NCBI GenBank assembly: GCA_015039465.1
Contig: MU130027.1
Location: forward strand, 124,001 to 188,000
Reading direction: 5' to 3'
DNA length: 64,000 nt
Source: Phlegmacium glaucopus
Lineage: Eukaryota > Basidiomycota > Agaricomycetes > Agaricales > Cortinariaceae
Shown in pieces: positions 54,492 through 64,000 of this stretch; position 1 is the stretch's first letter; each line of letters opens with the position of its first letter. The position numbers were made by a program, and so were the translations under genes. The notes under the pieces are model-generated. The model searched no databases, was not told the DNA's origin, and was given only the letters and a program-made list of their open reading frames with translations.

Positions 54492-57400
54492 ATGTCGAGC
54501 GAAAGACAATCTAAGAACAATCGCATAACCAAAGCTATTCGATATGTCAAAGGGAAATTCTCTCCTTTGTCACGCCCATCCACACCATTGTCGATCGACG
54601 TGGATCCAAGCTCTGATAAGCGTATAGCAACAACAGACGCTGGAACAAGGTGAGCAGCAGAATTCCCTATTTGCTTCATTATTTACTTAATCTGCTCATC
54701 TTTCTAAGCTACTTGCCGCTTAATATGGTCCCTGTGGTCAGCGTCGATCGCGTTGCTACAGCGGTCATGACCACGGAACCAGGCGCTGTGTCCCTCGCAA
54801 ATTCCGTACCAGTTTCAGCACCGATATCTATTGTGCCCAGGCAACTTGGTTCTGCTAGTAGCCGACGACCAAAAACTTCATCTACGGTCAGCGTCCGCGT
54901 TGCGTTCACGACTCTTGTTATTAATGGCTCCTCGTTTAGGATATGGCTCCAATGTCTGCCTTCCAAGGGGCTCACGACGTACGCCTGCATCACTCAACGA
55001 TTAACATGGCCAACACTGTAAGCATCATTCCATCTGTACAAAAACCAATCTGTGTACTGACAGTTCTATCTTCGTGTCAGATGACTCAGATCCACATGCA
55101 TGTGCCAGCCAACGCTGATGGAGATGAACAATCCAACTCTCGAATCATAGTAGGCAATATAATCTTTGGAGTGAGATGATCTGCGCTGAATAACTAGTTC
55201 ATAGGATGCGCTACTTCATGAGAAGCTCTTGCCACGTGCTCAGTTTGCGGAATACGACGCAGCAATTCCACGCAACGCATGTACGGAGAACACTCGCAAG
55301 GCTATCCTCGATTCACTGCGAGTGTGGGCCAGTGATGACACGACTACAAAGGTATATTGGCTCAACGGGATGGCTGGAACCGGCAAAACGACAATTGCTT
55401 ACTCTTTCAGTGAAATTCTCCGTGAAATGGGTTCCCTTGGTGGTACCTTCTTCTCTTCTCATCTCCGGTCTGATACCAGTGATGTTCATTGCATCATCCC
55501 CACCATCTCCCTTCAGTTGGCTAAGTATTTCCCTTCTCTGCCCCAACTTATCTTGGATGTAGTAAAAGCGGATCCAAGTACTGACTGCACATCTTGGAGG
55601 ATTACCAAACAATTCTTGAATTTCGTGGTCAGACCACTCACTGCATATAAGGATAGTATAAGGGGAGGAATCATCCCAGTTGTTGTTCTTGATGCTCTAG
55701 ATGAGTGCTCTGACCAGTCCCTTGTGGCTGAGTTACTTTCTGTGATCTCAAAGCACAGTAAATCTCTTCTAGTGAAGTTCTTAATTACTAGTCGTCCAGA
55801 GATAGTGCTCAAGGAGACTTTTGATTATTCTTGGAATCATTCCAACTTCATCCTCCATGAGGTTGAAAAAGAGATTGTCAAGGCTGATATTGAGCTTTAT
55901 ATTAAAGCTTGCTTGCTTGGTCGAGTGAAGCACAATAGGCATAATTGGCCTCCTCAGGCTGAACTTGAAAGGCTTGTCAATATGTCTGGGACCTTGTTCA
56001 TTTATGCAGCAACTGTTTGCAAATATATTACTCAGAAGGGCAGTTCTAGCATGCCTCAGCGTCTTTCAGATGTGGTTGATATGACATTGGAAGCAACATC
56101 TGGTGTCACTCATCCACTGGATATTCTTTATGAAAGAATTTTGGATGCTGCCTATGCATTTACAAATAAAAAGGAGAGGAAAAATATAGACATGGTTCTC
56201 ACAGCTGTTGTATATGTCTATAATCCTCTTTCCATGGCTGCCATCAGTGCTTTGATGGAAATGCCCATAGCATACACTGTGGCTGCCCTTTCTTCTCTTC
56301 ATTCCTTGATATATATACCATCTCAAGACTCTGATATGCCTATCTCAACATTTCATGCTTCCTTCTATGATTTTATCAGTAATCAAATTCTTTCCTCAAA
56401 GTATTACCTTGACCCATGCATTTCACATAAGCATTTGGCATTTCAGTGTCTGTCATTGATGGAGAAAGAATGGTCAGAGGAAGAAAGGGTATCTTACTTG
56501 GCAGAGAGGAGATGTGGAGATATTCCTGAATCTCTTGCATATGCTTGTGGTAGCTGGGTTTCACATTTCACATATGCAGACAACAATAATGAAATAGATG
56601 AATTGAAGAATTTTTTCCAAAGACATCTTCTGCGATGGATGGATTGTTTGAGTATTTTAGGCAAGTTGGGAATAGCAATGCATTCACTGCATGAGCTAGG
56701 ACATTCAGCAAATGTAAGTGATCACATTTCTGCAGATGAATTTCACTTATAACAGAAAATAGGTCAAGAAGCTGTTGAAGATGACAGTGATTGATGCTGA
56801 AAGATTCCTAAAGGAAAATTATGAATTTATTAAAAACAACAGTCTTGAAGGATGTCCTTCAGCATTAACTTGGCTGCCAGAGAAATCACATATTTGGAAA
56901 GCATATGGAGGTAGGATGGATTGTCCATGGAAACTCTGCTTTGGAAGGAGAAAAACATGGAGCCTGACTGAAGCAGTTCTAAGGCATCCAGCATCTGTCA
57001 GCTCTGCTGTGTTCTCTCCTGATGGTAGGCATATTGTGTCTGCATCTGATGATAACTCTGTATGGATCTGGAATACAGCCACAGGGGAGTGTGAGGCAGA
57101 GCTAAAGGGACATTCAGGAGGGGTCAGATCTGCTGACTTCTCTCCTGATGGTATGCATATTGTGTCTGCATCTTTTGATTGGACTGCACGGATATGGAAT
57201 ACAGCCACAGGAGACTGTGAGGCAGAGCTGAAAGGACATTCAGGACATGTCAACTCTGCTGCCTTCTCTCCTGATGGCATGCATATTGTATCTGCATCTT
57301 CAGATAACACTGCACGGGTCTGGAATACAGCCACAGGAGAGTGTGAGGCAGAGTTGAAAGGTCATTCAGGATGGGTTGGCCCTGCTGTGTTCTCTCCTGA

Positions 57401-59095
57401 TGGTATCCATATTGTGTCTGCATCTCATGATAAGACTGCATGGATCTGGAATACAGCCACAGGAGAGTGTGAGGCAGAGTTGAAAGGACATTCAGAACCC
57501 ATTAGCTCTGCTGTTTTCTCTCCTGATGGTATGCATATTGTATCTGCATCTGAGGATGAGACTGTGCGGATCTGGAATACAGCCACAGGACAGTGTGAGG
57601 CAGAACTGAAAGGACATTTAGGAGGGGTCAGCTCTGCTGTCTTCTCTCCTGATGGTATGCATATTGTGTCTGCATCTTTTGATTGGACTGCACGGATCTG
57701 GAATACAGCCACAGGAGAGTGTGAGGCAGAGCTGAATGGGCATTCAGGATATCTCAACTCTGCTGTCTTCTCTCCTGATGGCATGTATATTGTGTCTGCA
57801 TCTTCAGATAACACTGCACGGATCTGGAATACAGCCACAGGAGAGTGTGAGACAGAGCTGAAAGGACATTCACAATCTGTCTACTCTGCTGTGTTCTCTC
57901 CTGATGGTATCCATATTGTGTCTGCATCTCAAGATATGACTGCACAGATCTGGAATCCAGCCACAGAAGAGTGTGAGGCAGAGCTGAAAGGACATTTGGG
58001 AAGGGTCTGCTCTGCTGTCTTTTCTCCTGATGGTATGCATATTGTATCTGCATCTGATGATAACACTGCACAGATCTGGAATACAGCCACAGGAGAGTGT
58101 GAGGCAGAGTTGAAAGGACATTCAGCATCTGTCAACTCTGCTGTGTTCTCTCCTGATGGTATCCATATTGTGTCTGCATCTTTTGATCAGACTGTGCGGA
58201 TCTGGAATACAGCCACAGGAGAGTGTGAGGCAGAGCTGAAAGGACATTCAAGTTGGGTCTATTCTGCTGTCTTCTCTCCTGATGGTACACATATTGTGTC
58301 TACATCTGGGGATAACACTGCACGGATCTGGAATGTGGCCACAGGAGAGTGTGAGGCAGAGCTGAAAGGACATTCAGAATGGGTCCACTCTGCTGTCTTC
58401 TCTCCTGATGGTGTCTATATTGTGTCTGCATCTGAGGATAACACTGCACGGATATGGAATACAGCCACAGGAGAGTGTGAGTCAGAGCTGAAAGGACATT
58501 CAAAAATTGTCAACTCTGCTGTCTTCTCTCCTGATGGCATGCATATTGTGTCTGCATCTTTAGATAACACTGCCCAGATCTGGAATACAGCCACAGGAAA
58601 GTGTGAAGCAGAGCTGAAAGGACATTCAAAATGTGTCAACTCTGCTGTTTTCTCTCCTGATGGTATGCATATTGTGTCCACATCTTTGGATAACACTGCA
58701 CGGATCTGGAACACAGCCACAGGAGAGTGTGAGTCAGAGCTGAATGGGGATATGCCTCTTCCATCTATATCTAATGATAGTCAATTACCTGGTTTATCAT
58801 CAATTCCTGATGGTGTTTATATTCATCATTATTCTAATAGCAGACTTCGTCCCTCATTTCAGCTATCATTCCTTGATATACATCAAGACATGATATTCCA
58901 CACCATGAACCATAAAATTTGGATTCCATCCCCTTTCCATAACCCAACATCTGTCAGCTATTACTTGTCTAAAATATGCCTTGGATATGGGACAGGAGAG
59001 ATCTTACTTCTAGAGGTATGTATTCCCCTTATATTGTATTCTACATTTTTACTCCATTGCTCAATGTTTTCTCTCAACTATAGTTTAAAAGTTAG
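54492..59095 (+). CDS. NACHT-WD40 STAND protein (NLR-like)
   Basis: Seven exons, 54492-54649, 54709-54886, 54940-55017, 55081-55149, 55205-56713, 56763-59015 and 59084-59095, give 1,418 residues with all phases matching. The N-terminus is basic and Ser-rich, then carries AFQGAHDVRLHHSTIN, a short segment I recall before NACHT domains in mushroom proteins. The NACHT NTPase has Walker A GMAGTGKT (216-223) and Walker B VVVLDALDEC (about 320-329). Fourteen 42-residue WD40 repeats (residues about 739-1326) follow, enough for two seven-bladed propellers. Such proteins oligomerise on ligand binding and work in non-self recognition or cell death, as for HET-E/HET-D. The last exon (FKS and stop) is the least certain; without that intron the frame runs to 59183. 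CpG content falls sharply after about 55,400, within the gene. Confidence 0.9.
56987..58746 (+). repeat. Fourteen 126-bp tandem coding repeats (WD40)
   Basis: In-frame units of 126 bp with consensus SAVFSPDGMHIVSAS, then TARIWNTATGECEAELKGHS. Variation concentrates at the two residues after GHS and around the Asp in SAS-x-D-x-T. The minus-strand frames across the array are products of the repeat. Confidence 0.92.
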
Positions 59096-59249
59096 CTTCA
59101 TAAACTTATGGCAGTCTGCAGATCTTGGTTATGGTTCCTTTTCACAGCAACATGATCTTGTGCAGTGGACTGAAAAGGGATGAATTTGAAATGTACAGAA
59201 TGTAAGACAGATATATGGTAGTTATCAGAAAAATAAAGTATGAAGGCAT

Positions 59250-59396
59250 TGAAAAGTTGCATTACTAGTGACCAAAGGGTGAATGAATTGAATTTGATAA
59301 AAAGGAGCCTGACCAATTTACTGCATCAACTCTTCTAGACAGCCATAGCAGGTAATACAGGGAACATAACAAGTGAATGACAACTATGACTTGCAT
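59250..59396 (-). pseudogene. Decayed copy of GH16 exon 1 and first intron
   Basis: The minus-strand sequence from an ATG at 59396 reads MQVIVVIHLLCSLYYLLWL then RRVDAVNW. It parallels exon 1 of the GH16 gene at 46791-46715. The following intron (GTCAGG...CACTAG) and a TAATGCAACT acceptor side also match. CpGs of the parent (GTCGCGTCAAC) appear as TG or CA here. Nothing downstream of exon 2 is recognisable. Confidence 0.65.
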
Positions 59397-59462
59397 CTTT
59401 ATTTTGTATGAGTCTAGGTTACTGTCAGCTAATGTGGCAAATGAATAAGTGACTCTACTCAA

Positions 59463-59625
59463 GTCTCAACAAAGTTGAGACTTGTGATAAAAACAATGTA
59501 TGACTAAACAGAGTGTGACTATGTAATATTTATTGTAATGCATATAATAGATAAAAGCAACATGGTAAGAGATAAAAGACAAAATACCTAAAACAAGATT
59601 AATGAGTTAAAGCTCACACTTCAAC
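59463..59625 (-). repeat. LTR remnant with polypurine tract
   Basis: On the minus strand, ACTTGAGGGTGAG precedes TGTTGAAGTGTGAGC at 59625, resembling a purine tract and 3' LTR start. The interior resembles family B (1654-1959, e.g. AAAGTTGAGACTTG and TGACTAAA). The rest of the element to the right is unrecognisable. Confidence 0.35.
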
Positions 59626-60042
59626 ACTCACCCTCAAGTGATGTTGATCTCCTATTTCACATATGTGACTGTCCTGTGATCATGAATGTGCTAATTGCAT
59701 TATGTTAAAATTTGGTGAGGTGAATGACAGGTTATTCTGCCAAGAGCAACAATAAATGGGAGGCTTAGGACAGTTGGTAGTTAACCAGATAAACAGACTT
59801 GACCTTGATCTACTACCATCACTTTACCAAACTTTCCCATGCTCCTTGTGAGCTGGAAAAGATGGTCTCAAAGACATTTGCATAGCATCAAAGTAGAGTA
59901 GGAATATAATCAAGCAGACATATATTTGACATACACCATCACAAAGTATTTAACAATGCCCCTTATGCCTCTAGGGGCAAACATATGAGTCACCAGGGCC
60001 ACCACAGCTGGTGCAGACAAAACACATGACAACCTGCCTAAA

Positions 60043-60375
60043 GTGTCAGACTCAGAAGTCAAAGACACCTGTTCAGCCAAGAATTTCTTGATCAATGAAG
60101 AAGTCAAATATGAGGACATGGAACTGTCAATGGAAACTTTGAGCACAATAGCCATGCCTTTATCTTGGAATACAAAAACACTCAAACATGCATTGGAAGC
60201 ACTTAGAGCTTTGGCATTCTTAATAAGTGACATACTTCAAAAGAATACTACAGAGGCTATCACAGAAATGATAGCAAAATTGATTAGCACAGCAATGAGG
60301 GGGACACAATCAGTCTCAGCATACATAGTATCCCCTGACAGAAGCCTCACTAATTGTGTACACCACAGTAAATGA
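60043..60375 (+). pseudogene. Possible gag/ORF1-type retroelement fragment
   Basis: A 110-residue frame with TLKHALEALRALAFLISDIL and a Thr/Ala-rich helical continuation. It resembles the helical N-terminal part of gag-like proteins in basidiomycete retroelements. There is no polymerase nearby and the surroundings are CpG-poor debris. The call is weak. Confidence 0.25.
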
Positions 60376-60856
60376 ACTGCAGGAAAAGCATTCTGAGTTC
60401 TCATTATTGAGAACTTGGTCTTATACCAAACTGGAGCACCAAAAAAACGGGTTGGCATCTAATTGTGCAGGTTTAGACGGTCGGATTTTGAAATGTCCTC
60501 GGACTTTGTGGTGATTTCATTTCAAAGTCAGCTGATGTGCTGCCTGGCAGCAGTGACAAAAAGTCCATTGGTACTATGTATTGGTGCACATCTTGTGTGT
60601 ACACTTGGGACAAATCACTATCCCATTACACCCCAATCACCCCAGCAACTGTCACATACAGAATCTCTGTTTAGGTGCACTGGAGTTGAATATTGATGGT
60701 GGCAAAGTGTGCCAAGGAAAACAAAAATGGAATGTGTTTTATTTCTATTTAATCATTTTACATTATTTAAATTATAAAAATGTAAGATATTAGGAAGCCT
60801 GAGCTCTGAATCACATAGGCACCAGGCATGTCACCTTGGTATTAGTGCTTGAAAGT

Positions 60857-60952
60857 CCAGTCCAGTCCGGTTTTTTGACCCTCAGGACTTTTAACTAAGA
60901 CTGTAACCAGTCCACCTCAATCCTAGGATCTCAAAAAACCAGACTGGACCGC
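60857..60952. repeat. Imperfect hairpin in repeat debris
   Basis: GTCCAGTCCAGTCCGGTTTTTT near 60857 and its imperfect complement AAAAAACCAGACTGGACCGC near 60932 can pair. Further CCAGTCC/GGACTGG-like motifs continue to about 61020. It may be part of a small foldback element; no ends were fixed. Confidence 0.35.
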
Positions 60953-61598
60953 TTAAGACCAGTTAACATTGGTTTTTTTTGGTCCTAAGACCAGTCCTAG
61001 TCTTAACCAGTCTGCAACTGGTGCCTTCTCTGTACCATATCATACACTACAATGTAACTTCCCTACCTGACTGAGATGGAGAGCACAAACACAAATGAGA
61101 CTGGGACTGGGGCCCACTGTGCACAGTCATTACTGTTGCAAACCTGCCACCAGCAGAGACCATGACATAAAACCCAACAACAGGGTCCCAGGCTCAGAGG
61201 TGGTAATCAACCCCTCTGTTCATATTGTCTGGAACTTCCAGGAGGAATAGCCTAGATAAGTGTCTTTATCTACTGATAATGGGACTGATAATGGGACAAA
61301 ATTATCTTAGTTAAAGGCATTTTGTTTTCATTGTAGTATATACCCATTGTGGGCTGCCATAGTGAAAAATTCTAGTCCTGCATATAGCATTGTATGGTAT
61401 TATGATCCAGTTCACAATATTATCTGGTGTTACAGGCATTTTTGAAAGTCTCATTGAGTTTTATGACCTTGTAACCCATCATACAAATTCTCCAGATTTA
61501 CTGATATATGTCAATATTGATGAGCTATGTTGATCCCCTGGAGTAATGAAAAGAGACATACAAGAAGTGATTTTAAAGCTTCAAAGCATTGCAGGCAT

Positions 61599-62548
61599 CA
61601 GGAAAAATGACTTCTGCCCTAGGCTGTCCTGAAATGTCCTGGGGTGCCCCAAGCAGCTCAGGGCGCTCAGGTCAAGAGGTCGCCCTGGGGTACAAGTTAC
61701 CTATGTATGAAAAGTCTTAGGCTGTCCTGGGGCAACCTGAGGCAACCTGAGAGTGTCCTGAGGCAACCTGAGAGCATCCTGAGGCAGCCTTAGTCCCTTT
61801 GGATCTGATGCTAGAAAACATATAAACCAGATATTTGAGTGGTCTCACACAACAGAATAATAATAATAATAATAATAAAATTATATTCAATTATTCTAAA
61901 CATCATATATACTAGTAATAAAATAATAATAAAATAGTGATACATAAATATACTAGTATAATAGTACTGGGGAAGTAGGAAATAAGAAAACAAAATTGTG
62001 GGTGGTTTATATATCTTTTGGATGGTGTACAGACCATTGGTCACATGATCACAGATAAGCATGATTTTGAGCATATGGTGCTGGGTCAGGGTAGATTACA
62101 TAAATTCCAAAAAAGGAATTTTTTTAAAGATGGTAGAGAATTGTTTCAGGACCCTGAATATGTTTAAATTATATTAATAGCAGCTCTCCTTATTGAGAAA
62201 ACTGCAAAATACTTTCCTGGATGTGGCGGTTAAAGATTTTCTAGCAAAATTCATAAATTCTAAGGGACTCCCAGGGCCTCCTGATGTGATTTAATCCAGA
62301 TGGTCAATGCACCAGGATACACTAAAGGTGTCCTGAGAAAATGGGTGACACTCAAAACTTTATCTATGCTGTCCTAGGTTGTCCTGAGGTGTCCTTGGAT
62401 AAGTGTGTAACACTCAAATTTTACCTGTGCTGCTCTAGGATGTCCTGGGGTGTCCTGGGGTGTCCTGGGATGTCCTGGGATGTCCTGAGTAGTGATGTGA
62501 TACTAACAAATTACCCAAGGCTACCTAGGGCCAAAATCATTTTTCCTG
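61599..62548 (-). mobile_element. CAGGAAAAATGA-ended TIR element, copy 2
   Basis: A 950-bp inverted-orientation copy of 13163-14093 over its whole length, including the terminal CAGGAAAAATGA repeats, the CTCAGGTTGC-type tandem repeats and the AT-rich TAATAATAA run. The flanks are AT on the left and GT on the right, so no clean duplication remains. Confidence 0.85.
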
Positions 62549-62602
62549 GTGGGGATGATACATTGATTGGCTAACAGCTGCATTCTGAGGTCCCTGTATG
62601 TT

Positions 62603-63267
62603 TCAGAGTTCAGGACCAGTTGGGATGTACCTTAGAACAACAATCTCTTCTGCTATGTAGGTGGTGGTCATCAATGCATTGAGAAGTGTTGTTGTGACCT
62701 GGATGCAATAAAAGATTGGGGCAGACCCAACCATTGTCATGGCAGGTATGTATTTAGAATCTAGCTTGTGTTGACCTCCACTCCTGTGACAAAGATTGTT
62801 TTGATAGAAGGCAGCAATGGCCTTGGAAATAAGTTGGGGCTCAGGATCATCAAGTGACCAGAGGATTGTGTTGGCGACATAAATGATTAGTTTCAACATG
62901 GTCTGAAGCTTACCTTGTCTTCTTGAATGAGGAGGAGGTAATTGTTTTCATCCCTCATGCACAGACCACTTTTGGCATTGACATTCTGCCCAGCCATAGT
63001 AAAGGAAAGCTCTGGCCTCTGGCAGATTACACAATCTTCAAGTTCGTCATTGTAGTTCAAAAGGCACAAAATGAAGGCAGAAAAATTGTCAATGTCAGTT
63101 TCCGGAGATTGAGGCTTCTCTACCAATCCCAGATACCAGAAGAATAGTTGGTTGTCTTTTTGTAAATCTTCATCCAGCTTCACTGTGTTGTCAAGAATTG
63201 TATCAGACACATGAGCTGAGGGAAGCTGGGTTATGTTGAAGAACATTTCTGTGTTGGCATCTGCCAC
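62603..63267 (-). pseudogene. Basidiomycete-specific protein of unknown function, broken
   Basis: Minus-strand frames 63267-62893 and 62899-62603 make one protein. LDEDLQKDNQLFFWYLGLVE, VEKPQSPETDI, CVICQRPELSFTMAG and LLLIQEDK lead, across an intron with GTAAGC but no AG acceptor, into DDPEPQLISKAIAAFYQNN, IPAMTMVGSAPIFYCIQVTT and YIAEEIVVLRYIP. I recall this pattern (DPEPQ..AEAIAAF, ITMVGT.P.FY) from many mushroom proteins without known function. The C-terminus ends early at a stop near the TIR element at 62548. CpG depletion and the lost acceptor suggest a pseudogene. Confidence 0.5.
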
Positions 63268-63540
63268 CTATATATTGAAAGTGAGAAGTTTGTTGCCAGT
63301 CCACTCTGAACCTGATTTGGCAGTTCATAGGTTTGCCACAGTGGTTGAGTGCAAGTTTGCCAGGTAGGGATACTACAGTGTACCAAATGATACAATTCAA
63401 GGAACAGTTACAGTGTGTCAAATTATACAGATTCACGAGGCCCTGTGGATCTGTGAATACAGTGTGCCATATTGGGAACTACACACTGTCTGTGTTGAAA
63501 GATATGGATTCACAGAATGCCTACAGCACCTTCATATGCC

Positions 63541-63880
63541 AGGAAAATTGGACTGTGATAGAGAACACTGATGCCAGAGAAGGTGCCAGAGGTCATGCTG
63601 GTTCTGGGACCAGACTCAATACCCAGCACCAGCAGTACATATTTATTCAAATATGAGAAACAGTGTATTATAGATATCAAATGTAATTTGTACTCATTTT
63701 TGAGCAGGAAAATTGGACTGTGATACAGGAGGCTGATCCCAGAGAAGGTGCTGGAGGTCATGCCGATTCCAGGACCAGACCCAATACCTGGTACCAGCAG
63801 TACATATTTTTAAAAATACCTGAAATAGTGTATTATGGATATGAAATGCACTTTGTATTCATTTTTGAGCATAAAAATTG
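63541..63880. repeat. 165-bp tandem repeat, about two copies
   Basis: GGAAAATTGGACTGTGATA recurs with a period of 165 bp (63541, 63706, and 63871 as ATAAAAATTGG). The intervening sequence is similar throughout, including AGAAGGTGC and CCAGCAGTACATATTT. The third unit runs into the element at 63901. Confidence 0.8.
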
Positions 63881-63900
63881 GACTGTGATAGGGAAGGCAT

Positions 63901-64000
63901 CAGGAGAAATGACTTCTGCCTAGGCTTTCCTGAAATGTCCTGGGGTGCCCCAGGCAGCGCAGGGCACTCAGGTCAAGAGGTCACCCTGGGTGCAAGTTAC
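63901..64000 (-). mobile_element. CAGGAAAAATGA-ended TIR element, copy 3 (cut by window end)
   Basis: CAGGAGAAATGACTTCTGCC at 63901 and the following CCTAGGC, GTCCTGGGGTGCC and CAGGTCAAGAGGTC match the left end of copy 2 at 61599. The rest lies beyond the window. Confidence 0.75.

Noticed and set aside
56819..58720. Minus-strand frames of up to 171 codons across the WD40 array
   Set aside because: They are antisense shadows of the 126-bp in-frame repeats.

Overview
The window reads as nuclear DNA of a mushroom-forming basidiomycete (Agaricomycete). The genes have short GT-AG introns (mostly 43-70 nt). The families are typical of that group: a TPR-CHAT protein, a NACHT-WD40 STAND protein, kinesin-light-chain-type TPR repeats, a CBM18-GH16 cell-wall transglycosylase and a C-terminal Zn2Cys6 factor. 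The mobile-element load is also typical (Copia, Harbinger, solo LTRs, foldback MITEs). No species can be named from the sequence alone.

Layout. Positions 1-17,144 are a strongly CpG-depleted transposon graveyard. It holds the 3' end of a TPR gene with an inverted broken copy, a three-deep nest of solo LTRs with all target duplications intact, a dead Harbinger element with two convergent ORFs, and a Copia element whose polymerase region is broken by three later insertions. Positions 17,145-24,012 form one large DNA transposon with about 155-bp terminal inverted repeats. It carries a single spliced gene of about 1,600 codons (AT-hooks, Cys-rich zinc region, RNase H-like transposase-type motifs, DEDDy 3'-5' exonuclease, Cys-rich tail). 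Its left end holds a foldback with about 26 copies of an 18-bp minisatellite. Positions 24,013-46,800 are the host-gene core with normal CpG: an unresolved spliced locus, a Zn2Cys6 factor, a CFAP20/Bug22 homologue (minus), a low-complexity nuclear-type protein, a cAMP phosphodiesterase and a Utr2/Crh2-type chitin-glucan transglycosylase (minus).

Positions 47,000-59,100 look like an innate-immunity or allorecognition island. A 1,422-residue TPR-CHAT protein with its His/Cys dyad intact sits between two roughly 0.9-kb direct repeats. It is followed by a 1,418-residue NACHT protein with 14 almost identical WD40 repeats (two seven-bladed propellers). Both carry recently homogenised internal repeats (135 bp and 126 bp). 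Positions 59,100-64,000 return to CpG-poor repeat debris: a decayed copy of the first exon of the GH16 gene, LTR remains, two copies of a CAGGAAAAATGA-ended element and a broken basidiomycete-specific protein gene.

Exon models for the main genes were built by hand from splice sites, reading phase and family resemblance. For the phosphodiesterase, GH16, TPR-CHAT, NACHT-WD40, CFAP20, Zn2Cys6 and low-complexity genes the summed exon lengths are multiples of three. No alignments or database searches were run.
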